From positions 1-38,056 of the forward strand of contig NZ_LNDC01000018.1 of NCBI RefSeq assembly GCF_001870905.1: a DNA stretch of 38,056 nt, written 5' to 3'. Source of the DNA: Geitlerinema sp. PCC 9228. GTDB taxonomy: Bacteria > Cyanobacteriota > Cyanobacteriia > Cyanobacteriales > PCC-9228. Positions 1-8,059 of this stretch are shown in pieces. Position numbers and translations under genes: made by a program. How positions within the stretch are numbered: the stretch's first letter is position 1; each line of letters starts with the position of its first letter. The notes below the pieces were generated by a model. That model saw only the letters and a list, made by a program, of their open reading frames with translations, ran no database searches and had not been told where the DNA came from.

Positions 1-88
1 ACAAATCGTGCCGAAATCCCTGTTTTTGAGCAGATGTAGAAAAACAATCATCGAAACGTCGGCACCATCTCTCAAAACAAGGGGGCAT
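1..88 (-). CDS. IS701-family-like transposase, N-terminal fragment cut by the window edge
   Basis: An open frame on the minus strand starts at ATG 88 and leaves the left edge without a stop, giving 29 residues that begin MPPCFERWCRRFDD and continue AQKQGFRHDL. The pattern WCRRFDD....AQK.GFRH.L matches my memory of the start of cyanobacterial IS701-type DDE transposases, whose next residues are usually YLGGLLG. An in-frame TGA upstream (about 119-121) limits the start. There is no clear Shine-Dalgarno sequence, as is common in transposases. If the call is right, the left end of an insertion sequence lies between here and prmC. I could not define its inverted repeat because the other end is outside the window. 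Confidence 0.6.
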   Translation of the reverse strand, partial: MPPCFERWCRRFDDCFSTSAQKQGFRHDL

Positions 89-324
89 AGCTGCGGGCGT
101 TGTTTCTTTATGGGAGGAACCTCAACGTGAAATGTCTATTTCCTCTACATTTTAGCTTAATTGATTTTTGTTCGTTTTTAAGTCCCGTTAAAAAGTTGCA
201 AGATATAAATGGGGATTTTTATAGGAGCGTTTCTCGAATCCCCCTCTAAAAAAAAGAACTAAAAAATTCCAGAAAATCATTTTTTTAAATGGTATTATAG
301 GTTTTCAGAACTTATCGTAGAAAT
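89..324. other. AT-rich spacer between the transposase fragment and prmC
   Basis: No convincing gene is seen. A hairpin with arms GGGGATT (211-217) and AATCCCC (237-243), followed by an A-rich stretch, could act as a terminator for minus-strand transcription. A TATTAT box at 293-298 could be the -10 element for prmC, but no good -35 is seen. A weak inverted repeat AAATGT/ACATTT lies near 133-155. The insertion sequence end should lie in this stretch, but I cannot place it. Confidence 0.4.
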
Positions 325-1227
325 ATGGCCTCCCTCTTTTCCATCTCCGGATCGCACCTTTGGCAATGGTACCAAAAAGCACGCCAACAGGCAGTGGCCG
401 CCGATATTTCCCCCGACGAGGTGGATTGGCTGTTGCAGGAAATCGCTGGTTTGGATAAACTCACGTTGCGGTTGGGGTCGTTTCGGGAATGGCCGCAAAT
501 CAACTTGCCTTTTACTTGGGAAAGTCTAGAACAAAGCTGGCAGCAACGCTGTAGCCAACGATTGCCAGTTCAGTACATTACCGGTACCACCCCTTGGCGT
601 GGATTTTCGTTGCAAGTCTCCCCCCAGGTACTAATTCCCCGACCGGAAACGGAACTTTTGGTGGATTTGGCAAAAAAATTCAGCCAGGATTCTCCTTTGG
701 CTGCCGGTATTTGGGTGGATGTGGGAACTGGCAGTGGTGCCATTGCCATTGCTTTGGCAAAAGAATTGACAAATGCAACAATTTATGCTACGGAAATCGA
801 TAAAAATGCGCTAGCGATCGCGCAAACCAACGCCAAAAATCTCCTCCCCCCAGACCGCATTACCTTCTACCAGGGGTCTTGGCTGCAACCGCTGGCAAGC
901 GATCGCGGACGCATCAGCGGCATGGTTTCCAACCCTCCCTACATTCCCACGGCAATCGTCCCCACGCTGCAACCGGAAGTCGCCAACCACGAACCCCACG
1001 CCGCTTTAGATGGGGGAGAGGATGGGTTGGACTACATTCGCCACCTCATTGCGATCGCACCTACTTATTTGCATCCCGGCGGAATATTATTATTTGAAAT
1101 GATGGCCGGCCAGGCATCACCAGTACGGGAACTGCTGCAGCAACAAGGCAGCTACCGCGACGTACAAATTTTCCCCGACCTCGCCGGCATCGAACGGTTT
1201 GCCTTGGCGTACAAAAACGACTCGTAG
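325..1227 (+). CDS. prmC: Peptide chain release factor N5-glutamine methyltransferase PrmC (HemK)
   Basis: This cytoplasmic SAM-dependent enzyme methylates the glutamine of the GGQ motif in release factors RF1 and RF2, which improves translation termination. The 300-residue product has the family's expected length. Visible motifs are PVQYITG (81-87), LIPRPETE (103-110), the SAM loop VDVGTGSGAIAIALA (131-145) and the hallmark catalytic NPPY (203-206). The ATG at 325 has no strong Shine-Dalgarno sequence but is the only start giving the full N-terminal helical domain. The DUF255 gene follows 64 bp downstream on the same strand, so co-transcription is possible. Family assignment is firm. Confidence 0.96.
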   Translation: MASLFSISGSHLWQWYQKARQQAVAADISPDEVDWLLQEIAGLDKLTLRLGSFREWPQINLPFTWESLEQSWQQRCSQRLPVQYITGTTPWRGFSLQVSPQVLIPRPETELLVDLAKKFSQDSPLAAGIWVDVGTGSGAIAIALAKELTNATIYATEIDKNALAIAQTNAKNLLPPDRITFYQGSWLQPLASDRGRISGMVSNPPYIPTAIVPTLQPEVANHEPHAALDGGEDGLDYIRHLIAIAPTYLHPGGILLFEMMAGQASPVRELLQQQGSYRDVQIFPDLAGIERFALAYKNDS

Positions 1228-1291
1228 CAGACCGACAAGCGATCGCGATACACTACAGGCAACCAAAGTCGTATTCATAACGAGTTTACCC

Positions 1292-3379
1292 ATGACCAAT
1301 CGCCTCATCGAAACCCAAAGCCTGTATTTGCGCAAACACGCCGAAAATCCCATTGATTGGTGGTACTGGTGCGATGAAGCCTTAAACCAGGCCCGTCAAG
1401 AAGACAAACCCATCTTTTTGTCCATCGGCTATTCCAGCTGCCACTGGTGTACGGTCATGGAAGGGGAAGCCTTTTCCAATCCCCAAATCGCCGAATATAT
1501 GAACGCCAACTTCCTCCCCATCAAAGTAGACCGCGAGGAACGTCCCGATATCGACAGCATCTACATGCAAGCCTTGCAAATGATGACCGGACAGGGAGGG
1601 TGGCCGCTAAACATCTTTCTTTCCCCCGACGACTTGGTTCCCTTCTACGGCGGTACGTACTTTCCCGTGGAACCGCGGTTTGGCATGCCGGGATTCATGC
1701 AAGTTTTGCAAGCCATTCGCCGATTTTACGATACCGAAAAAACCAAGTTGCAGTCGGTCAAACAGGAAATTTACCAAAACCTGCGCCAAACCGCCGTGGT
1801 TCCCGGTACGGGAGAGGAATTTCCCCCGGAGTTGCTGCAAAAAGGGGCCGAGGTCAATACCAAAGTCCTCAGTTTCGAGGGATTTGGCAACAGCTTCCCC
1901 ATGATTCCCTACGCCGAAAACGTCCTGCGTTCCAGTCGGTTTTCCGGGATTTCCCAAGAACACGACCCCAAGCAGGCGGCTGTTCAACGCGGCATAGTTT
2001 TGGCTACTGGCGGTATTTGCGACCACGTGGCAGGTGGCTTTCACCGCTATACTGTGGATGCCACTTGGACAGTTCCCCACTTTGAAAAAATGCTCTACGA
2101 CAACGGTCAGATTTTGGAATATTTGGCCAATTTGTGGAGTGCTGGCATCAAAGAATCGGTTTTCCAAGAAGCCATGGCAGGGATTTTAGCATGGTTACGT
2201 CGGGAAATGACCGCTCCGGAAGGCTATTTTTACGCTTCCCAGGATGCGGATAGCTTTACCAATCCCGACGACGAAGAACCGGAAGAGGGAGGATTTTACG
2301 TTTGGCAGTATCAAGATTTGGAATATTTGCTCGATAGCGAAGAAATGATGGCGCTGGAGTCGGCTTTCACCGTTTCTCCCCAAGGAAATTTTGAAGGTCA
2401 CAACGTCCTGCAACGCCGTACCCGCGACCCCCTCTCCGATGCCGCCAAAAGCGCGCTACGTAAGCTATTCCGTATCCGCTACGGCCACAATCCCGAAGCC
2501 ATCGACACCTTTCCCCCGGCAACCAACAACCAGGAAGCCAAAACCGGCAACTGGGAAGGTCGCATTCCCCCGGTAACCGATACCAAAGCCATTGTTGCTT
2601 GGAATAGTTTAACCATTTCCGGTTTGGCCCGTGCCTATGCGGTGTTGGGAGAAATCGAATACCTGCAACCTGCCGTACGCGCCGCTCAATTTATTTTAAA
2701 CCATCAGTGGGTCAACGGTCGGTTGCACCGGGTAAACTACAACGGCGAAGCGGCGGTTCCGGCCCAAGGGGAAGATTATGCGTTGTTGGTGAAAGCCTTG
2801 CTAGACTTGCATCAGGCTTCCTTGCGCGAGGGAACTGCGGCACAAACTGGCGTGGAAGCGCAAACGTGGCTGGAAAAAGCCATGCAGGTGCAAAAAGAAT
2901 TTGACGATCGCATGTATTGTGTGGAAATGGGGGGATATTTTAATACTGCCGAAGATAGCAGCAACGAATTGTTGGTCCGCGAACGCAGTTACATGGATAA
3001 TGCCACGCCTTCCACCAATGGAGTTGCTGCTGGTAATTTGGTGCGTTTGGCGATGCTATCCCGGGATTTGCAGTATTTGGACCACGCTAAGGAAACCATT
3101 CAATCCTTTGATAAGATTATGACCGAAACGCCACAAGCCTGTCCGGTGTTGTTTTCGGCGCTAGATTGGTATCAGAATTATACGGTGGTGCGTACCAGCC
3201 GCGATCGCTTGGGAGAGTTATTGGGGTCCTATCTACCTGCTTGTGTTTTGCAAGTAGAAAGCGCGCTACCGGCCGGCGCTATAGCTTTGGTTTGTCAGGG
3301 TTTGACTTGCAAAGAGCCTTCCCAAACTCCCGAACATATGTGGGAGCAAATTCAATTTTCCCAAAATCGCCACTTGTAG
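1292..3379 (+). CDS. DUF255 thioredoxin-domain protein (YyaL/SPATA20 family)
   Basis: The 695-residue protein belongs to the widespread YyaL/SPATA20 family, which has an N-terminal thioredoxin-like fold and a C-terminal (alpha/alpha)6 barrel resembling N-acylglucosamine 2-epimerases. Its substrate is unknown. The N-terminus has the family signature: HAENPIDW (16-23), then SIGYSSCHWC with a CxxC pair at C50 and C53, then the stretch KVDREERPDID. The frame is open up to 1199, inside prmC, but the family begins near MTNRLIETQS, so ATG 1292 is chosen. It ends 16 bp before the convergent sbcD gene. The family is certain and the biochemical role is not. Confidence 0.93.
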   Translation: MTNRLIETQSLYLRKHAENPIDWWYWCDEALNQARQEDKPIFLSIGYSSCHWCTVMEGEAFSNPQIAEYMNANFLPIKVDREERPDIDSIYMQALQMMTGQGGWPLNIFLSPDDLVPFYGGTYFPVEPRFGMPGFMQVLQAIRRFYDTEKTKLQSVKQEIYQNLRQTAVVPGTGEEFPPELLQKGAEVNTKVLSFEGFGNSFPMIPYAENVLRSSRFSGISQEHDPKQAAVQRGIVLATGGICDHVAGGFHRYTVDATWTVPHFEKMLYDNGQILEYLANLWSAGIKESVFQEAMAGILAWLRREMTAPEGYFYASQDADSFTNPDDEEPEEGGFYVWQYQDLEYLLDSEEMMALESAFTVSPQGNFEGHNVLQRRTRDPLSDAAKSALRKLFRIRYGHNPEAIDTFPPATNNQEAKTGNWEGRIPPVTDTKAIVAWNSLTISGLARAYAVLGEIEYLQPAVRAAQFILNHQWVNGRLHRVNYNGEAAVPAQGEDYALLVKALLDLHQASLREGTAAQTGVEAQTWLEKAMQVQKEFDDRMYCVEMGGYFNTAEDSSNELLVRERSYMDNATPSTNGVAAGNLVRLAMLSRDLQYLDHAKETIQSFDKIMTETPQACPVLFSALDWYQNYTVVRTSRDRLGELLGSYLPACVLQVESALPAGAIALVCQGLTCKEPSQTPEHMWEQIQFSQNRHL

Positions 3380-3395
3380 GGAAGTTTTGCCTATT

Positions 3396-4787
3396 TTAAA
3401 ACAGGCGCAACTGTTCTCTATCTGTATTTGGATGCTCCGAACGGTCTTGGCTGTTGCTATTGGTGCGATCGCTTTGACCGTTTTGACTGTTTTCAGAATT
3501 GCTGGGAATTGACGTTTGGCTGGGGAAAGGAGCGACATCGCGATCGCTTTGGGGGGCGTCCACCGTCTCTCCTTCCTCCTCAGCCAGCATTTGTTTGGCT
3601 GCTGCCAGCATATCCTCGCGCAAGTCTTTTAAATCTTCCCGTTGGTCTAAGTAAGTAGACAAAGCAGCGATGGGGTCCAACGATTGGTGTTGGGCAAGTT
3701 CCGGCATGCGGGGTCTAGCCAGCTGGCTAACCAACTCCGGTTGGATGCGGTAGCTGTGGGCATCGGCTAGAGCCTTGTGTAAGGTAGCATCGTCGATTTG
3801 TTCCAACTGGTCGGAACGCAATTTATAAATCAACCGAACCACAGCACCGGTGAACTTTTTACGCTGAATAGCTTGCAAGAGTTTCTCTTGTGGGGCTTCG
3901 GACTCCGATAAATCCACGGAAATGGTACAAAAAGAACGGGCAGGGAGGGGACAAAATCCCCATTCCACATTGCCTTTTTCTAATTTGGCGAGGACGTAGC
4001 CTTTTTCCTCTTTTTCTTCGCTAAAATCTACCCGTTCGATGCTGCCCGGATAGATAACGGGAGGATGGTCGCAAAGGACTTGATGCTTGTGAACGTGACC
4101 CAACGCCACGTAGTCAAAACATTCGCGGGCAACAAGAGACAGGGGGATAGAAAATCCTTTACTGACAGCCAGCAATCGTTCGGCACCAAAACGAGCGTTG
4201 TCCATCATTAAGTGAGCGAGCAAAATGGTGGGAATCTCAGGATCGAGCTGGCGAATTTCCCCTTCCAAAGCCACCCGCAAGCGTTCCACCAGCATATTGT
4301 TCACTTCTTCGAGGGATAACCCTTCTGTAGACCGCCGCGTGAGGAGGGTAGACCGGGTAACCCAAGGCAGCGTCACCACCTGAACCGGACCGTTGGAGGT
4401 TTCGATGCGGTGGGTAGCCAAGCGATCGCCCACAACCATGCCGGGAACGCCCAGGGTACGATAGATACACAGACTAGCCCCACCCTGGCCTTGGGAATAT
4501 TGGTCGTGGTTGCCCACCAACAACACCGCGGGAATATTGGCATCTGCCAGGCGACGAAACTGGCTGGCAAAAGCTTCTTGGATGTAGGGAGGAGGAGTGG
4601 CATCGGGAAAAGCATCGCCACCAAATACAACCAAGTCCACCGGTTCTGCCAAAGCGCGATCGATACTAAGGCTGAGGGTCGCAACGAAGTCTTCCAGGCG
4701 CGTGTTTAAACCAGTTTCGGGATTCACTTTGCCGTGGCTGAAACCACTGCCTAGGTGAACATCAGATAAATGTAAAACGCGAATCAT
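3396..4787 (-). CDS. sbcD: SbcD/Mre11-type DNA repair exonuclease
   Basis: This is a calcineurin-like metallophosphoesterase, the nuclease subunit of the SbcCD (Mre11-Rad50) complex that processes DNA ends and hairpins. Metal-binding motifs appear in order: LSDVHLG (D9, H11), GGDAFPD (D58), GNHDQ (N93, H94), H192 in LLAHLM, and GHVHKH (H231, H233). At 463 residues it carries a polar, Ser/Asn/Asp-rich tail after about residue 420 that looks disordered. The start ATG 4787 opens directly into the first strand MIRVLHLSDVH. The partner SbcC is not in this window, so the complex is inferred from family knowledge. Confidence 0.9.
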   Translation of the reverse strand: MIRVLHLSDVHLGSGFSHGKVNPETGLNTRLEDFVATLSLSIDRALAEPVDLVVFGGDAFPDATPPPYIQEAFASQFRRLADANIPAVLLVGNHDQYSQGQGGASLCIYRTLGVPGMVVGDRLATHRIETSNGPVQVVTLPWVTRSTLLTRRSTEGLSLEEVNNMLVERLRVALEGEIRQLDPEIPTILLAHLMMDNARFGAERLLAVSKGFSIPLSLVARECFDYVALGHVHKHQVLCDHPPVIYPGSIERVDFSEEKEEKGYVLAKLEKGNVEWGFCPLPARSFCTISVDLSESEAPQEKLLQAIQRKKFTGAVVRLIYKLRSDQLEQIDDATLHKALADAHSYRIQPELVSQLARPRMPELAQHQSLDPIAALSTYLDQREDLKDLREDMLAAAKQMLAEEEGETVDAPQSDRDVAPFPSQTSIPSNSENSQNGQSDRTNSNSQDRSEHPNTDREQLRLF

Positions 4788-5096
4788 GCTAAAACTACCA
4801 CACTGCTTTTTGATTTTTGTTTGGTTTTCTGGTCAAAAAACATTTTTTTGTATTCTATAAGCAATACTAGGGAAAAACCAATAAAAATTGTAGGAAGAGC
4901 CAATGCAACCAGCTATTTTGCGGCGCAGGGATGGGATGGCCTGTCCGGAAATGCCGAGTCAGTGAAGACAAACAGGATTTTTTTTACCCCCGCCGCCCTA
5001 TTACCGCTTTGGATCGGGCTTCCCCTATTGCCGCGATCGCGCCAGAATATTTACGGGTATTGTAGGGGCGAAGGAAAATTCCGCCCCCAAGGCTAG
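4788..5096. other. Spacer between cysH and sbcD
   Basis: No gene is supported. The plus-strand open frame here has no family features. Next to the cysH stop lies a GGGGCG/CGCCCC hairpin, listed separately. The rest has short homopolymer runs and one HIP1-like site near 5034-5041. The promoter of sbcD (minus strand) should lie near 4790-4870, where the sequence is AT-rich, but no box is clear. Confidence 0.4.
5065..5087 (-). terminator. Hairpin just after cysH, GTAGGGGCG-type palindrome
   Basis: The arms GGGGCG (5065-5070) and CGCCCC (5082-5087) flank an A/T-rich loop about 10 nt past the cysH stop on the minus strand. There is no U-run, so termination would be weak or factor-assisted. The arm sequence recurs in other spacers of this window (near 15351, 15447, 27671 and 33007), so it may also be a dispersed repeat. 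Confidence 0.5.
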
Positions 5097-5828
5097 CTAA
5101 ACGTGAATGCCGCATTCTAGCTTGCCCATGCCGCGCCAGCGACCAGCACGTTCGTCTTCCCCTTCGCGCACGGGAGTCGTGAGAGGTTCGTCGCCAATAC
5201 TGGGATAGCCTTTCTCGTGGAGAGGATTGTAGGGAACGTTGTGCTGGCCAGCATATTCCCAACTGGCTTGGCGGGTCCAAGCAGCGAGGGGATTGACCTT
5301 AACTCGTCCTTTCGCATCCAATTCAAAGACTGGCATGTTGGCGCGCGTGGCGGCTTGGTCGCGACGACGACCGGTAATCCAAGCCACGGTGTTTAGTTCG
5401 TCCAATCCCCGGTGAAGGGGTTCGATTTTGGTCAAGTGGTGGAATTGTTGTACGTCTTTTTCCCAAAGGGCTTCGCCGTGTTTGGCGGCAAATTCCTCGC
5501 GGTTGTTGACGTCGGGGGTTTTGTAAACTTGCAGGTTGAGATTGTATTGTTCTTTGGCGCGCTCTACCAGTTCCAAAGTTTCCGGAAAATGATGCAGCGT
5601 GTCCAAAAAGATGACCGGAACTGGGTTTTGGGGGGATAGTTTCCGATATAGCAAATCGGTAATCACCATGTCGTCGATGTTGAACGCACTGGTTTGCACC
5701 AAACCAGTAGGTATATTTTCTACACACCAGGCTAGAATTTCTCTAGGATGGGCATTCTCAAAGCGTTGGTTGAGTTCGTCCAGGTCAAAACCAGGAGTGC
5801 GATCGGTAACGTTTAGAGTCGAGACCAT
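5097..5828 (-). CDS. cysH: Phosphoadenylyl-sulfate (PAPS) reductase CysH
   Basis: The enzyme reduces PAPS to sulfite with thioredoxin or glutaredoxin electrons in assimilatory sulfate reduction. The 243-residue protein shows the PP-loop-like SAFNIDDMV (47-55), FLDTLHHFPET (74-84), TGRRRDQ (152-158), LHEKGYPSIGD (203-213) and the C-terminal catalytic KLECGIHV (C239). The only other cysteine is C35. The extra CC...CxxC cluster that ligates 4Fe-4S in APS reductases is absent, which favours PAPS as substrate. The start ATG 5828 has AAGGA five bases upstream. It is divergent from the glutaredoxin-like gene at 5959, with a 130-bp shared promoter region. Confidence 0.94.
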   Translation of the reverse strand: MVSTLNVTDRTPGFDLDELNQRFENAHPREILAWCVENIPTGLVQTSAFNIDDMVITDLLYRKLSPQNPVPVIFLDTLHHFPETLELVERAKEQYNLNLQVYKTPDVNNREEFAAKHGEALWEKDVQQFHHLTKIEPLHRGLDELNTVAWITGRRRDQAATRANMPVFELDAKGRVKVNPLAAWTRQASWEYAGQHNVPYNPLHEKGYPSIGDEPLTTPVREGEDERAGRWRGMGKLECGIHV

Positions 5829-5958
5829 GCTATCCTTCTACGCTAACTTTTCAACAGATTTACGGATTGCTCGCTGCAATCCACCGATTAGATTATCATG
5901 CTTTCCACGTTTATTATACACAAAACACACATAATCCGGTCGGAAAATGGGAGATTTT

Positions 5959-6222
5959 ATGAAATTGATTTTGTACAGCAAGCCTGGATGCCACTTGTGC
6001 GAAGGTTTGCAGGAAAAATTGGAACAGGTGGAAAATCCCCAAATTTCTTTGGAGATTCGCGATATTACGACCCGCGATGATTGGTTTGCTGCTTACCAAT
6101 ACGCAATTCCAGTTTTGGTCCAAGAAACGTCGCCAGGAGAACAGGTGCGATTGCCTCGCCCTTCTCCGGGGATTTCTGTGGAACGGTTGGCGAGGATGTT
6201 GCGCGAGTATGAGCAGGGGTGA
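5959..6222 (+). CDS. Glutaredoxin-like thiol protein (DUF836 family)
   Basis: A small thioredoxin-fold protein beginning MKLILYSKPGCHLCEG, with a CxxC redox pair (CHLC) and the cis-Pro region IPVLV. This is the pattern of the cyanobacterial glutaredoxin family/DUF836 proteins. I chose ATG 5959 (87 residues) because GGGAG lies at correct spacing just upstream and the family starts at this point. An in-frame ATG at 5947 would add only MGDF. The role is presumed thiol-disulfide exchange, and the partner is unknown. It faces away from cysH, an enzyme that needs thiol reductants, but co-function is only suggested by position. Confidence 0.85.
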   Translation: MKLILYSKPGCHLCEGLQEKLEQVENPQISLEIRDITTRDDWFAAYQYAIPVLVQETSPGEQVRLPRPSPGISVERLARMLREYEQG

Positions 6223-6344
6223 TGGGAGCGTGGGGGATGTGGGCAATTGGTTGTGTTTTGCGATTTTCTCAATCTCCCAAGGTTTCTATCTCCCCATCTA
6301 CATCTATAGATATAGACAATAGGCAGACAAATTGAAGAGGAACG

Positions 6345-7835
6345 ATGGAACTTCAAGAATTGTTGGATGTAATCTCCGATCGCATTGGTTTGGCAGAAGT
6401 TCCCCAGGTGACGGGGGATGTGAAACGCCTATGCACAAATTCCCACATTTGTCAACAGGGAGATTTATTTTTGGGCATGCCAGGTACGCGGGTTGATGGG
6501 GGTGAGTTTTGGCAGGGAGCGATCGCTTCGGGGGCGATCGCAGCTTTGGTCTCTCGCCAGGCTTACCAGCAGGTTCCCCCACAATTTCAGGAAATAGTGA
6601 TTCCGGTAGATGATATGGTCGCTGCCTGCGCGGAGGTGGCGGCGGCATTTTACGGGCATCCTACCCAAAAACTACGCATGGTGGGCGTGACGGGAACCAA
6701 TGGCAAAACCACCACCACTCACTTAATTGAGTTTCTATTGCAAAAGGCGCAGCAACCAACGGCTTTGTTAGGAACGCTGTATGCCCGCTGGCCGCACCAT
6801 CAGGAAACAGCAGTTCATACCACCCCTTTTGCCGATCGGTTGCAACAGCAGCTGTCCCAGGCTTACGCAGCGGGGGCGCGGTCGATGGTGATGGAGGTGA
6901 GTTCCCACGCCTTGCAGCAGGGGCGGGTGTTGGGCTGTCAGTTCGACGTAGCGGTGTTTACCAACCTCAGCCAAGACCATCTAGATTTTCACAAAACCAT
7001 GGAAAATTATTTCGAGGCCAAGGCGTTGCTGTTTTCTAAAGGGTATTTGCGGGGTCAGGCAATCGTTAATGTGGATGATGCCTACGGCCAGCGTTTGTTG
7101 GAACGGTTGGATCCGCAGTCGGTTTGGCGCTACAGCTTGACCGATAGCAGCGTGGAATTGTATCCCTACGATTTGCATTTGCATCCCGATGGGGTGACAG
7201 GGAAAATCCATACGCCTCACGGAGAGGCAGATTTATCGCTACCGGCGATTGGACGATACAACCTAGCCAATGCCCTAGCAGCGGTGGGGGCAGCATTGCA
7301 ATTGGGAGCAGATCTAGAAGCGATCGCGGCGGCGTTGCCCCAATTTCAGGGAGTTCCGGGGCGAATGGAAAAAGTCCAGGCAGACCCCAACCAGGATCTC
7401 ACCGTGGTAGTGGATTACGCCCACACCCCCGATAGTTTGGAAAATGTCTTGCAAGCCATGCGACCCTACGTAGCGCGAGAGTTGGTGTGTGTCTTTGGCT
7501 GCGGAGGCGATCGCGATCGGGGCAAACGTCCCATCATGGGGCAAATTGCCGCGCAACTGGCAGACCGGGTGGTGGTGACTTCCGACAATCCCAGAACCGA
7601 AGACCCGGAAACCATTTTGCAAGATATCTTGCAAGGCATTCCCGAAGGGGTTTCTCCCGAAGTAATTTGCGATCGCGCTAGTGCCATTTCCCATGCCATC
7701 CAAACCGCCCAGCCAGGGGATAGCGTTGCCATTGTTGGCAAAGGTCACGAAGACTATCAAATTATTGGTACGGAAAAAATTCATTTTGACGACCGCGAAC
7801 AGGCGCTCCAGGCACTCCGAGAAAGGAATTGGTAG
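6345..7835 (+). CDS. murE: UDP-MurNAc-L-Ala-D-Glu:meso-diaminopimelate ligase MurE
   Basis: This cytoplasmic ATP-dependent ligase adds meso-diaminopimelate to the peptidoglycan precursor. The 496-residue product shows the N-terminal UDP-binding domain, P-loop GTNGKTTTTH (117-126), the Lys that is carbamylated in the family (K226 in YFEAKALLF), VDYAHTPDSL (356-365), the DAP-specifying DNPR (414-417) and a C-terminal KGHEDYQ segment. The DNPR motif points to diaminopimelate rather than lysine. The start ATG 6345 has AGAGGA with good spacing. It appears to be a single gene, not part of a mur/dcw cluster, as is common in cyanobacteria. Confidence 0.97.
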   Translation: MELQELLDVISDRIGLAEVPQVTGDVKRLCTNSHICQQGDLFLGMPGTRVDGGEFWQGAIASGAIAALVSRQAYQQVPPQFQEIVIPVDDMVAACAEVAAAFYGHPTQKLRMVGVTGTNGKTTTTHLIEFLLQKAQQPTALLGTLYARWPHHQETAVHTTPFADRLQQQLSQAYAAGARSMVMEVSSHALQQGRVLGCQFDVAVFTNLSQDHLDFHKTMENYFEAKALLFSKGYLRGQAIVNVDDAYGQRLLERLDPQSVWRYSLTDSSVELYPYDLHLHPDGVTGKIHTPHGEADLSLPAIGRYNLANALAAVGAALQLGADLEAIAAALPQFQGVPGRMEKVQADPNQDLTVVVDYAHTPDSLENVLQAMRPYVARELVCVFGCGGDRDRGKRPIMGQIAAQLADRVVVTSDNPRTEDPETILQDILQGIPEGVSPEVICDRASAISHAIQTAQPGDSVAIVGKGHEDYQIIGTEKIHFDDREQALQALRERNW

Positions 7836-7924
7836 ATTTTGTCAACCGAGAAAATACGTAGAGATTTCCTAACACATCTTCATATTTCCTGACGGTGCCT
7901 GTGGGGATCTTGTATCTTGAAAGG

Positions 7925-8035
7925 ATAGTAGGTGTCTCTCCCCCCACTGCTTTTCTACCAATGCGGATGAGGAGATGGGGAGATAGATGAGATACCCTTG
8001 TTTCTCCCATACTCCCGTGCCTCCCCAGCTCGGTC
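7925..8035. repeat. Imperfect GGGGAGA/TCTCCCC-type inverted repeat
   Basis: The spacer between murE and the kinase gene holds TCTCCCCCC, then GAGGAGATGGGGAGATAGA, then CTCCC twice and CTCCCC. These pyrimidine and purine blocks can pair in several registers. Similar blocks occur at 6227-6297 and at 18090-18170, so this looks like a dispersed palindromic repeat. The exact limits are uncertain. Confidence 0.4.
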
Positions 8036-8059
8036 GCCGATCTTAACCATGTTACGCTT

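Noticed and set aside
1447-2085. 212-residue plus-strand frame
   Set aside because: It is an alternative frame of the DUF255 gene and is rich in Arg and Pro, with no domain.
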